Shown one piece after another: positions 24,895 to 32,802 of a stretch of 58,375 bases of DNA; the stretch's first letter is position 1; each line of letters opens with the position of its first letter. Below the pieces are notes generated by a model. That model saw nothing but the letters and a program-made list of their open reading frames with translations. It did no database searches and was not told the origin of the DNA. A program made the translations under genes and the position numbers. Origin of the DNA: Candidatus Kuenenia stuttgartensis (GTDB lineage: Bacteria; Gemmatimonadota; Gemmatimonadetes; Gemmatimonadales; Gemmatimonadaceae). The DNA lies in NCBI GenBank assembly GCA_943330235.2, contig CALQGY020000008.1, forward strand, positions 1 through 58,375, in the 5' to 3' direction.

Positions 24895-25380
24895 GCGAAC
24901 CGCTTCGCAGGGAAACGCACGGGATGAACATGGAAACCGCCGGATAGCGAACCGCTTAGCACGGAAACGCACGGGATGAACATGGAAGCCGCCGGCTGAG
25001 CGAACCGCATTGCGCGGAAACGCACGGGATGAAATTGGAAACCACCGGATGTGGTCCGCGTGCGCGGAGACGTCTCCGCGCGACGACCCGATCCCGTTGT
25101 TTCCCGTGGGTTCCGGCGTTTCCGTGCAAGGCCGTTGCCTTGGGCCTCGGCCGCCGCCGACATTGCCGCTGGGTAGCGCGTCCGAGCGAACCGCTTAGCA
25201 CGGAAACGCACGGGATGAACATGGAAACCGCCGGATAGCGAACCGCTTAGCACGGAAACGCACGGGATGAAATTGGAAACCACCGGATGTGGTCCGCATG
25301 CGCGGAGACGTCGATAGGCGAGGACCCGATCCGGTTGTTTCCCGCCGTTTCCAGCGTTTCCGTGCAAGGCCGTTGAATCG
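24895..25380 (+). repeat. REP/MITE-like repeat cluster
   Basis: This fills most of the 595-bp gap between the M1 peptidase and the binding-protein gene. Five copies of a 51-53-bp unit (starting GCGAACCGCTTAGCACGG, ending ACCGCCGGAT) lie at 24895, 24947, 25000, 25186 and 25238. Between and after them are segments with GTTTCCGTGCAAGGCCGTT, the near-exact reverse complement of the unit's arm AACCGCTTAGCACGGAAAC. One inverted pair is 25118-25136 with 25189-25207, about 52 bp apart. A perfect 20-bp palindrome sits at 25062-25081. There are no unique spacers and no transposase. The same element recurs at 43459-43715. Positions 24840-24894 before it show nothing recognisable. Confidence 0.85.
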
Positions 25381-25394
25381 GGCCCCCCCCGCCG

Positions 25395-27041
25395 CTACGG
25401 CCGGCGCACGAGGTGCACGTCGGCTAACAGTCGCACCTGCGGGTCAAACCCGACCGAGTCCGGCGCCTGATCATACGGAAACGTGAACCGCGCCGAGCGT
25501 GCCGACATCTCGCCGCGCTCGATGCGGGGGCGCGCCCCTGCGCCTGCGACGGTGATCCCGAATTCCAGCGGCAACTGAAAGGGCTCGCCCGCCTGCGTCT
25601 GGCGCAGCTCGATGACCACCTGCTTGGTCGCTGCATCCCACTGCCAGCTGCCATCCAGACGCGGCACGCCGCCGCGATAGAGCCACTGTTGGAAGAACGC
25701 CGACAAGTCCTGCCCCGATGCGCGCTCCATAGCCTGCCGGAAGTCGGTGGTAGAGGCGTTGCGGTTCATGTGGCGCGCATAGTACTCGCGAATGCCCGCC
25801 CAGAACGTGTCGTCGCCCAAGCGCTGCCGCAGCATGTGCAGCGTCCAGCTCCCCTTCTGGTACGTCATCGCCGACGTGACCTGCGCCATGTCAAACAAAC
25901 TTTCGTGGATCACGCGGTACGCCGGTGTTTTCGTGTCGAAGTCCAGCACCGTTTTGCGCGAATCGCGAAGCCCGGCGACAAACTCGTCGCGGCCGTACGC
26001 GTGCTCGATAAACAGCAGCGTGAAGTACGTGGCAAAGCCCTCGCTCAGCCACACATCGTTCCAATCGCTTTCCGTGACGGCGTTGCCAAACCACTGATGC
26101 GCGAGTTCGTGAATGACCACGTTGCGCCAGCGCACCGTACGCGTGCCCGTCACGCTGCCTTCACTGTAGAAAATGGCCGACGCCGCCTCCATGCCGCCGC
26201 TCACAGAGTTGGACTGCACGTTGGCCAGCTTCTCGTACGCGTACGGACCAATGCGATCGCTGAAATACGCGAGCACCTCATGCGTAGGAGTGGCGAAGTC
26301 GTAAAAGCCGGCCTCGCGTTCCTGCGCGTATACCCACGTTTCGATGGGCACCGTGCCAAACATCCCCACCTGTTGCACGGCAAAGCGCGCCACACCCAGT
26401 ACATACAGCCACGGCGCGATAGGCACCGACTCGCGCCACACCGTGCGGCGCAGGCCACCGGCCAGGTCAGTGCTTTCGAGGCGCAGCCCGTTGGAAATCA
26501 CCTGATAGTGCGCCGGCGCCACCACGTCCATCTCCATCGTGGCCTTGTCGCTGATATGATCGATCAGCGGCAGCCACTGGTGCGCCTTGTTAGGCCAGTC
26601 GTCGGAGAAGAACGTGCGCTCTTTCTGCCGGTTGGGTTTGATCTGTAGCCCGTCGGCCGGGATACCGGCGTAGCGCACCACCAGCTCCACCACCTCGTTG
26701 GCGCTTGAGGCATGATCCAGCGTAATGGCAAGACGATCGGCGCTGTGCGTGAAGGCCAGCGGTTTGCCATTGGCGCTGACGGCGCGCACGGCCATCCCGC
26801 GCCCAGTGCGCGCCGCACTCATGTCGGCGAGGTCCAGCGTGACCGTGCGCAGCGCGGCGGAGAGCAGTCGCATGCGCACGGTCGCACTGCCCTCAATGCG
26901 ATCGGTGCTGTCCGAGAGCGTGAGCGCGAAGTGGTAGTGCTCCACATCGAGTGGTTGCCGCGGGTAGCTGTCACGCGCACCGGCGACGTCCACCCGAGCC
27001 GTGGACAAGAGCAGCAGGAGAGACAGCAGGAATTCCGTCAC
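25395..27041 (-). CDS. Exported M1-family aminopeptidase
   Basis: A 548-residue zinc aminopeptidase with an N-terminal signal (LLSLLLLLSTARVDVAG). The zinc site is HELAHQW (H311, E312, H315) with the third ligand E334 in LSEGF. The substrate-anchoring exopeptidase motif is GGMEA at about 283, a variant of GAMEN. The C-terminal long helical domain of large M1 enzymes is absent, as in other short bacterial members. It removes N-terminal residues from peptides in the periplasm. The start is GTG, overlapping the stop of the upstream decarboxylase gene by 4 nt (GTGA), so it is translationally coupled to it. Confidence 0.92.
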   Translation of the reverse strand: MTEFLLSLLLLLSTARVDVAGARDSYPRQPLDVEHYHFALTLSDSTDRIEGSATVRMRLLSAALRTVTLDLADMSAARTGRGMAVRAVSANGKPLAFTHSADRLAITLDHASSANEVVELVVRYAGIPADGLQIKPNRQKERTFFSDDWPNKAHQWLPLIDHISDKATMEMDVVAPAHYQVISNGLRLESTDLAGGLRRTVWRESVPIAPWLYVLGVARFAVQQVGMFGTVPIETWVYAQEREAGFYDFATPTHEVLAYFSDRIGPYAYEKLANVQSNSVSGGMEAASAIFYSEGSVTGTRTVRWRNVVIHELAHQWFGNAVTESDWNDVWLSEGFATYFTLLFIEHAYGRDEFVAGLRDSRKTVLDFDTKTPAYRVIHESLFDMAQVTSAMTYQKGSWTLHMLRQRLGDDTFWAGIREYYARHMNRNASTTDFRQAMERASGQDLSAFFQQWLYRGGVPRLDGSWQWDAATKQVVIELRQTQAGEPFQLPLEFGITVAGAGARPRIERGEMSARSARFTFPYDQAPDSVGFDPQVRLLADVHLVRRP

Positions 27042-28744
27042 GGGCGACCTCGGTGCATGAACGGTGCGTTCCCAAACCCATCATCCACCACGACCTCAAT
27101 CAGACTCGGCGTTCCACTCGCAAACGCGCGCTGCAACGCACCGTCAACATCCGCCGGCTCCGTCACCCGACACGCCGACAGACCAAACCCCTGCGCCATC
27201 GCCACAAAATCCAGCGGTGGATTGTTCAGCTCCATCCCCACATACTGATCCGAGTGCCGACCGGCCAGCAGCCGCTCCTTGATCACACGATAGCTGCGGT
27301 TGTTGACGATGACGTACGTGATAGGCAGCCGAAGATGCGCCGCCGTCCAGAGCGCCTGAATCGCGTACAGCGAACTGCCATCGCCCACCACGGCCACCAC
27401 GCTGCGCCCGGGCTGCGCCAAGCTGATACCAATGGCGCCGGGCATCGCGAACCCCAACCCACCACTCGCGAGCCCGTAAAAGCTGTTGGCGTCGTGCATG
27501 GGCAAAAAGCTCGTCAGCGTCGCCGTAGCGGTGAGCGCTTCCTCCACCACGATGGCGTGGTCGGGCAACGCATCCACCACGCGCATCATCAAATGGCGCG
27601 CATCAATGGGCGTCGCCTGCGCGAACGGCTGCAGCGTATTGCGCAGGGCTGTACGGCGCGCCGCCCAGTTGATCGCGGCGAGCGCATCGATGCGCTGCTG
27701 CGCCGCCTCCGCCTGCGCCGCGGTGCGCCGAGCGCGCAAGACCGGCAGCAGCGCGCGCACCGTTTCGGCCACGTCCGCGCGAATGGCGAACTCGGTGGGA
27801 TAGTTCTTGCCCAACTCCCAATCGCGTTCCGTGATGTGCACCACGGGCAGCTCGGCGGGCATCGGGTCCACCGCGCTGTACGGTGACATGCGCAGCAGGT
27901 CCGCGCCCAGGCACAGCAACAGATCGTGCGGCTGCAGCGTCTCGCGCACCTTCGGCTGATTGCGCGTGAGGTCGCCCATGCACAACGGATGATCCGACGG
28001 GAAGCGCGCGTTGTACGGCACCGGCTCCTGATACACCGCCGCACCGAGCAGCATGGCCAGCTCGCCCGCCTCGTCAAACACGTCTCGGCTGGCCAGTTCG
28101 CGCCCCGCAATCATGACCGGCCGCTCCGCCGCAAGCAGTCGGTCGGCCAGACGCAGCAGCGTCGCATCCGACGGTCGGCTGGAGGCGTCCACCCGCGTGG
28201 GGTGGCCGAGATCGAGATCCGCCTCGTCGTCGAGAATGCTGCCGGGGAGGCTGATGAACACCGGCCCCATGGGCGGCGTCATCGCAATTTTCGCGGCACG
28301 CCGCACAATGCGCGGCAGGTCCTCAATGCGGGTGACTTCCACCGCCCACTTCACCAGCGGCTGCGCAAGAGGCACCAGCGGCTCGTACAGCAGCGGCTCC
28401 TGCAGGCCGTAGCCGATTTCGTACTGCCCCGCCGTGATGATGACGGGTGACCCCGAAAACTTCGCGCTGTAGAGCGCGCCCATCGCGTGTCCCAGCCCCG
28501 GCGCACAGTGCAGGTTGACGGCGGCGAGACGCCCCGAGGCGCGCGCAAATCCGTCGGCCATCCCCAGCACCACCGACTCCTGCAATCCCAGCACGTACGT
28601 GAGGGCGGGGAAGTGCGGCACCGCCTCCATGATGGCGAGTTCGGTCGTGCCGGGATTCCCGAACAGATGCGTGACGCCTTCGTCGAGCAGCAGCTGCAGG
28701 AAGGCGTCGCGGCCGGTCAGGCGGCGGGTCGTGGAAGCGCTCAT
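27038..28744 (-). CDS. Thiamine-diphosphate-dependent decarboxylase (benzoylformate decarboxylase-like)
   Basis: A 568-residue ThDP enzyme with the three-domain layout. N-terminal FGNPGTTE and the cofactor-activating Glu in GLQESVV; NLHCAPGLGHAMGAL resembling the active-site His segment of benzoylformate decarboxylase; a middle domain; and the C-terminal ThDP/Mg motif GDGSSLYAIQALWTAA ... NNRSY. The serine of the benzoylformate decarboxylase NPGS motif is Thr here, so substrate may differ; the family also covers acetolactate synthase and oxalyl-CoA or phenylpyruvate decarboxylases. It lies 18 bp downstream of sdaA and overlaps the M1 gene, so all three appear to be one operon. A duplicated 11-bp TCATSGTGTGC block precedes its start. 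Confidence 0.88.
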   Translation of the reverse strand: MSASTTRRLTGRDAFLQLLLDEGVTHLFGNPGTTELAIMEAVPHFPALTYVLGLQESVVLGMADGFARASGRLAAVNLHCAPGLGHAMGALYSAKFSGSPVIITAGQYEIGYGLQEPLLYEPLVPLAQPLVKWAVEVTRIEDLPRIVRRAAKIAMTPPMGPVFISLPGSILDDEADLDLGHPTRVDASSRPSDATLLRLADRLLAAERPVMIAGRELASRDVFDEAGELAMLLGAAVYQEPVPYNARFPSDHPLCMGDLTRNQPKVRETLQPHDLLLCLGADLLRMSPYSAVDPMPAELPVVHITERDWELGKNYPTEFAIRADVAETVRALLPVLRARRTAAQAEAAQQRIDALAAINWAARRTALRNTLQPFAQATPIDARHLMMRVVDALPDHAIVVEEALTATATLTSFLPMHDANSFYGLASGGLGFAMPGAIGISLAQPGRSVVAVVGDGSSLYAIQALWTAAHLRLPITYVIVNNRSYRVIKERLLAGRHSDQYVGMELNNPPLDFVAMAQGFGLSACRVTEPADVDGALQRAFASGTPSLIEVVVDDGFGNAPFMHRGRP

Positions 28745-28762
28745 CGTGTGCTCATGGTGTGC

Positions 28763-30160
28763 TCAGGTGGCTGACGCCGTGCGCGCCGCCAACTCCGCAC
28801 TGAGTCGCAACGCCGTCGGTGTGGTGGCCAGCCCGCCCAGCGCGGTGCAGCGATGTTCACGCGGCATGCGCTCGGCCACGCGCTTGGCGGCATCCACCAC
28901 TTCGTCAAACGGAATCATCGCGTTGAACCCGGCCAATGCCATGTTCGCGCACGATACCGCATTGCTGGCGGCAATGACGTTCTTGCCGAGGCACGGGATT
29001 TCCACGCGGGCCGCGACGGGGTCGCAGATGAGCCCCAGCATGCTTTGCAACGCCATGGATGCCGCGCCGGTGGCCTGCGTCAGCGTGCCCCCCGCGAGCG
29101 TCACCAGCGCTGCCGCGGACATGGCTGCCGCCGACCCGCCCTCCGCCTGACAGCCGCCCACTTCGGCGGCGAACGTCCACGGGCCTGCAATGAAGACCCC
29201 CATCAGCCCGGCGGCCAACATCGCCCGGGCCATATCGTCTTCGGACAGCCCCATCTCTTCCGCGACCGCAATGCACGACGCCGGCAACGCAGCACACGCC
29301 CCCGCGGTGGGGGCGGCGACAATCACCCCCATGGAGCTCTTCACCTCCATCAGCGCCGTGGTATACAGCACCGTCCGATTGAGCACGCCCGCGTTGAGCA
29401 GACCACCGTTTTGCATCTTCTCGGCGAACATCCCCGACTGATGCCCCAGCATGCGGTCGTGGTATTCCGTGCCCGCCACGCCCTCGGCGATGGACTTCCG
29501 CAGAATGCGCACGATGTCCACCATCATGCCGTGCACCGCGTCCGCTGAGAGCGCGCCGCGCGCCATTTCGTAGTCCACGGCCCACTGCCAGAGCGGAATC
29601 TCACGACCCGCATCGTACGCCAGCAGCTCGTTGCAGGTGCCGAACGGGATCAGGGCGTCGGGGACCGAGCGCACCGGCAGGACCTGTCGCAGCGTGCGCC
29701 CGGCCACGTCCACGTCGGCGCCGCCATCCAGCGACACGCGCTCGCCGTCGATGGCGAGCACTTCAATCATGCCGCCACCGGTAGAGATGGCGATCATCGT
29801 GTGCTGCTCGCGCGCGTTCGAGAGCGTCAGGCGATACGTGTTGGGGTGCGGATCGTGGCAGTCGATGTAGCGGATGTCGACCGCCGTGCCCGCGTCGCGC
29901 AGGTAGGTGGGCGAGAGCGGCAGCCGTTCGTCGGCGGCGTCCCACCCCAGCAGCCCGCCGAAGAGCCCCATGTCGGAGCCCTGACTCTGATGCGTGTTGG
30001 GGAGCGACCCGTTCGTATCGAACTCGATCAGCACCCGCGCGATGTCGCCACCCATGAGATCGCGCGCCAGCCGGCCGATGCGCAACGCGGCCGCACAGTG
30101 CGAACTGGAGGCGCCGCGCATGACGGGGCCGATGACGTCGTTGAAGATGCTGATGGGCAT
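28763..30160 (-). CDS. sdaA: L-serine ammonia-lyase, iron-sulfur-dependent, single chain
   Basis: A 465-residue one-chain L-serine dehydratase: an N-terminal beta-type domain (SIFNDVIGPVMRGASSSHC, NGSLPNTHQSQGSDMG) and a C-terminal alpha domain (VGGCQAEGGSAAAMSA). Cysteines of the [4Fe-4S] cluster are in GGCQAE, GLICDPV and EIPC. The enzyme converts L-serine to pyruvate and ammonia in the cytoplasm and is oxygen-sensitive in purified relatives. It is the first gene of a run leading to the ThDP decarboxylase and the M1 aminopeptidase, which links amino-acid release, serine deamination and 2-oxo-acid use. The start ATG at 30160 begins the conserved family N-terminus. Confidence 0.93.
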   Translation of the reverse strand: MPISIFNDVIGPVMRGASSSHCAAALRIGRLARDLMGGDIARVLIEFDTNGSLPNTHQSQGSDMGLFGGLLGWDAADERLPLSPTYLRDAGTAVDIRYIDCHDPHPNTYRLTLSNAREQHTMIAISTGGGMIEVLAIDGERVSLDGGADVDVAGRTLRQVLPVRSVPDALIPFGTCNELLAYDAGREIPLWQWAVDYEMARGALSADAVHGMMVDIVRILRKSIAEGVAGTEYHDRMLGHQSGMFAEKMQNGGLLNAGVLNRTVLYTTALMEVKSSMGVIVAAPTAGACAALPASCIAVAEEMGLSEDDMARAMLAAGLMGVFIAGPWTFAAEVGGCQAEGGSAAAMSAAALVTLAGGTLTQATGAASMALQSMLGLICDPVAARVEIPCLGKNVIAASNAVSCANMALAGFNAMIPFDEVVDAAKRVAERMPREHRCTALGGLATTPTALRLSAELAARTASAT

Positions 30161-30471
30161 GATCGGGATGGAGAGGCAGGACGCGGGACCGTCGGGCCGG
30201 TGCGGCGGGCCGTTACGGCGCTGCGGTACGGTGGGACGTTACGACGGGACGTTACGACGGGACGTTACGGTGGGACGTTACGGTGAGACGAGCTCCTCGT
30301 CTGCTAGGCACTCGCCACCGCCGGACGGTGGAGGGCTAGGGCAAAGTACGGCGGTCGCCGGCAATCAGCAGAATATTGGTGGGAACGGACTTGGCCAGCG
30401 TATCCAACTGCCGAGCTGAGCCTTTAGTTTAATGATTACCAGTCGGTCTTCCGTCTTCCGCCCGCCCCGCT
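30161..30471. other. Divergent intergenic region with hairpins and a short orphan reading frame
   Basis: This 311-bp region separates sdaA from the diguanylate cyclase. It holds a 13-bp tandem repeat (30207-30284), two perfect small hairpins (30286-30302, 7-bp stem; 30315-30331, 6-bp stem) and, on the minus strand, a 30-codon open stretch (about 30336-30428). That stretch has coding-like codons, no clear start, a TAG stop and the second hairpin directly after it, so it looks like the 3' end of a lost gene. An AT-rich patch at 30421-30440 is a candidate promoter for the cyclase. Confidence 0.5.
30207..30284 (+). repeat. 13-bp tandem repeat, six units
   Basis: Units of 13 bp at 30207, 30220, 30233, 30246, 30259 and 30272, consensus GGGACGTTACGRY. 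The first two units are degenerate; the last four are nearly identical. It lies 47 bp upstream of the sdaA start on the opposite strand, so it would be in the sdaA 5' region. Confidence 0.85.
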
Positions 30472-31743
30472 GTGACTGACTCTCCGATCACTCCGCTGGA
30501 CCGACTGCTGACCGCCAGCGCACGCTGGGGGCAGCGGTGCCGAGCGCTGCTGTCGGAGATGGATGATCAGAGCCTGTTTGGGGCGCTCTCGCCCACGCTG
30601 CGGGCCGGCGCCACCGCGCAATTGGCGCGTGAGCGCGCGAGTCGCCTCGCCGTGTTGGGGTGGCTGGCCCTGCCCATGATGCTGCTGGTACTCCGCATCG
30701 ATCTCAGTCGCCTGCATTCGGGGGCGTTCGAGGAGATGCGGACGTTCCCGTTCTTTGTGGCGAGCCACGTGGCCATCATGCTGGGCGCCGCCCCGGCGAT
30801 CTGGCTGGCCGTGCGCCGCCGCGACAATCCGGCCTACACCAACCTCTTCCTCCAGAACACGCACGTCGCGCTCATTCTGGGAGGCCTCCTGGTCGGTGCG
30901 CTGCTGGCGATGGGGCCGGAGCTCGGCCCCGTCGTGGACGGTCGCGGTCGCGTGCAGTTCACGCTCGCGCTCATCATCGCGAACCTGATCTACCAGCTCT
31001 CCGCGCGTGTGCGGTACGGGTTCAATTTCGCCACGATGGTGCTGTCGATTGCGGTGCTGGCGGGGCAGGCTGACTCCCCGGCAGCGGCCGTCTCGGAACG
31101 GATCATCGAGACCTTCGTGATCACGCTGATCTTGGCGCTGGCCGGCGGCAGTATGCAGTGGCAGCGGCTGCGGTCCATCATCATCGAGCAGCGACTGGAG
31201 GAGCTGACGCTCACCGACGGGCTGACGGGTGTGGCGAGTCGCCTGCGGGTCGAGCAGGAGTTAACGGAGGCCATTGGGCGCGCGCCCAGTCACGCCCCGG
31301 TGTCGCTGATCTTGCTGGATGTGGATCGGTTCAAATCCATCAACGACAATTACGGGCACAACGTCGGCGACGAGGTGCTGCGCCTGCTGGCCCGGTTGCT
31401 GCAGGATCGCGGCCGCCGGAGCGATCTGGTGGGACGCTGGGGCGGCGAGGAGTTCGTGATCGTGTGCGAGGGCACGAAGCTGGACGAAGCGGTTACCCTC
31501 GCGAACCTGCTCCGCCTGCGCATCGCGGCGCACCCGTTTCCGAGCGTCGGACAGTGTACCGCCAGCTTCGGCGTCGCCGAATCGGTGTGGGGCGACACGG
31601 TTCTCAAGCTGGTCGATCGCGCGGATCAGGCGTTGTACGCCGCGAAACGCGAAGGGCGTAATCGGGTGGTCGAAGCCCGGACGCCGCGGCCATCGCGCAC
31701 TGGCGACCCGTACGCCGACGGCAACATCTCGCTCACGGCGTAA
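30472..31743 (+). CDS. Membrane-bound diguanylate cyclase (GGDEF)
   Basis: A 423-residue protein. Residues about 60-220 contain six hydrophobic segments forming a membrane sensor of unknown ligand; residues about 240-410 are a GGDEF domain (LTLTDGLTGVASR, DVDRFKSINDNYGH). The active site is GGEEF at 324-328 and the inhibitory RxxD site (RRSD) sits five residues before it, so the enzyme should make c-di-GMP and be product-inhibited. The start is GTG at 30472; no clear Shine-Dalgarno is seen, so initiation might be leaderless or further downstream. Its 3' end overlaps the convergent K+ channel gene by 11 bp. Confidence 0.9.
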   Translation: MTDSPITPLDRLLTASARWGQRCRALLSEMDDQSLFGALSPTLRAGATAQLARERASRLAVLGWLALPMMLLVLRIDLSRLHSGAFEEMRTFPFFVASHVAIMLGAAPAIWLAVRRRDNPAYTNLFLQNTHVALILGGLLVGALLAMGPELGPVVDGRGRVQFTLALIIANLIYQLSARVRYGFNFATMVLSIAVLAGQADSPAAAVSERIIETFVITLILALAGGSMQWQRLRSIIIEQRLEELTLTDGLTGVASRLRVEQELTEAIGRAPSHAPVSLILLDVDRFKSINDNYGHNVGDEVLRLLARLLQDRGRRSDLVGRWGGEEFVIVCEGTKLDEAVTLANLLRLRIAAHPFPSVGQCTASFGVAESVWGDTVLKLVDRADQALYAAKREGRNRVVEARTPRPSRTGDPYADGNISLTA

Positions 31744-32704
31744 CCGCTGGGAGGTCGACCACGTCGTACAGGTCGAGCTTGGTCAGATCGATGCTCACCC
31801 GACCGTCGCTGCGGGTGGTGTCGAAGACGCTGCGGAACTTCGCACCCCAGACAATCTCGTCACCGCAGTAGGAGCGACGCGACGACACGCGCGTGGCGAA
31901 CGTTTCGTCGGTCCCGTGTAGCAGCACGAGGACTTCCGCCTCGCGGGCCCGCAGGTCGGCCTCCGACATCCCCCACAGCGGACTGGCCGGGGTAATGGGA
32001 TGCACCATCGTCCAGGCTAGCGGGAAGAAGCTCACCGACCGCCGGTCGAGCACCATGGGGAGGTAGCGCCGGCCGACGCCGGCGACCGCACCGTCCATGA
32101 TCGCCAGCGTCATCTGCGCGTCCATCTCGATCAACTCGTTGCGGCGCCGGTTGGCGATCCGGATCATCAGCGCGCGGCCGCCGTTGAACGGCGCAATCAC
32201 CGCCATGCTGCTGTATTGCAGCGACATGGTCGGGCGCGCGAATCGCGCGAACAGGAGTCCGGTGATCAGCGCCTGCGCCAGCAAACCGATGAGCGCTTCG
32301 AGCGTGACGACGAGATTGCCCGTGATGCCGTTGGCGACAATGGTGCCGTAGCCGATGGTCGCGAACGTCTGCACGCTGAAGAAGAACGCCTGCCAGAACC
32401 GCCCGCCCAGCTGGTCGACGGCGGCGCCGGACAGAATGTCGGGGCCGAGGAGGACGTAGACGGACGCAAAGAACAGGTTGATGCCGATGTACACCGCCAG
32501 CGTCCAGGCGAGGAACCGGGGCCAGCTGGCGGTGAGCGCGTCGTGGTAGACGCTCCCCGCTTGCGACCACGGGAGGCCTTCGCGGCGCACGTTGAACGTG
32601 CCGTCCGCATTGAGCATGCGCTGGCCACGGGTGCTCGAGAGCACGCGTCCCAAGCCGAAGTCGCCCTGCTCTTCGTGTGGCGGACGGGGAGCGGAAGAGG
32701 TCAT
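31733..32704 (-). CDS. Inward-rectifier (KirBac-type) potassium channel
   Basis: A 323-residue protein with two transmembrane helices (about 63-86 and 128-150) flanking a pore loop that carries the K+ selectivity filter TIGYGT (116-121). It is followed by a C-terminal beta-sandwich of the Kir type (MIRIANRRRNELIEM, SLWGM-like segment, VSSRRSYCGDEIVWG). The N-terminal slide-helix segment SVYHDALTASWPRF is also typical. It should conduct K+ across the inner membrane, gated by its cytoplasmic domain. The start at 32704 is the first ATG before the conserved N-terminus. It is divergent from an amino-acid permease (98 bp between) and overlaps the diguanylate cyclase 3' end. Confidence 0.92.
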   Translation of the reverse strand: MTSSAPRPPHEEQGDFGLGRVLSSTRGQRMLNADGTFNVRREGLPWSQAGSVYHDALTASWPRFLAWTLAVYIGINLFFASVYVLLGPDILSGAAVDQLGGRFWQAFFFSVQTFATIGYGTIVANGITGNLVVTLEALIGLLAQALITGLLFARFARPTMSLQYSSMAVIAPFNGGRALMIRIANRRRNELIEMDAQMTLAIMDGAVAGVGRRYLPMVLDRRSVSFFPLAWTMVHPITPASPLWGMSEADLRAREAEVLVLLHGTDETFATRVSSRRSYCGDEIVWGAKFRSVFDTTRSDGRVSIDLTKLDLYDVVDLPAVTP

Positions 32705-32802
32705 GCGCCAAAGGTAGCGCGCCGAGGCGAGGGCGGCGCGCGGGGGACAAACCGGTGCCGGTGATCTTGCCGCCACCCCGCCACGGGCTATCCTCCCCTG
32801 CC

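Noticed and set aside
24895-25288. CRISPR array
   Set aside because: The 52-bp units are adjacent without unique spacers and include inverted arms; no cas genes.
30341-30430. tRNA-like sequence (AGCTCGGCAGTTGG on the minus strand)
   Set aside because: No acceptor or T-arm can be paired; the resemblance to a D-arm is coincidental.
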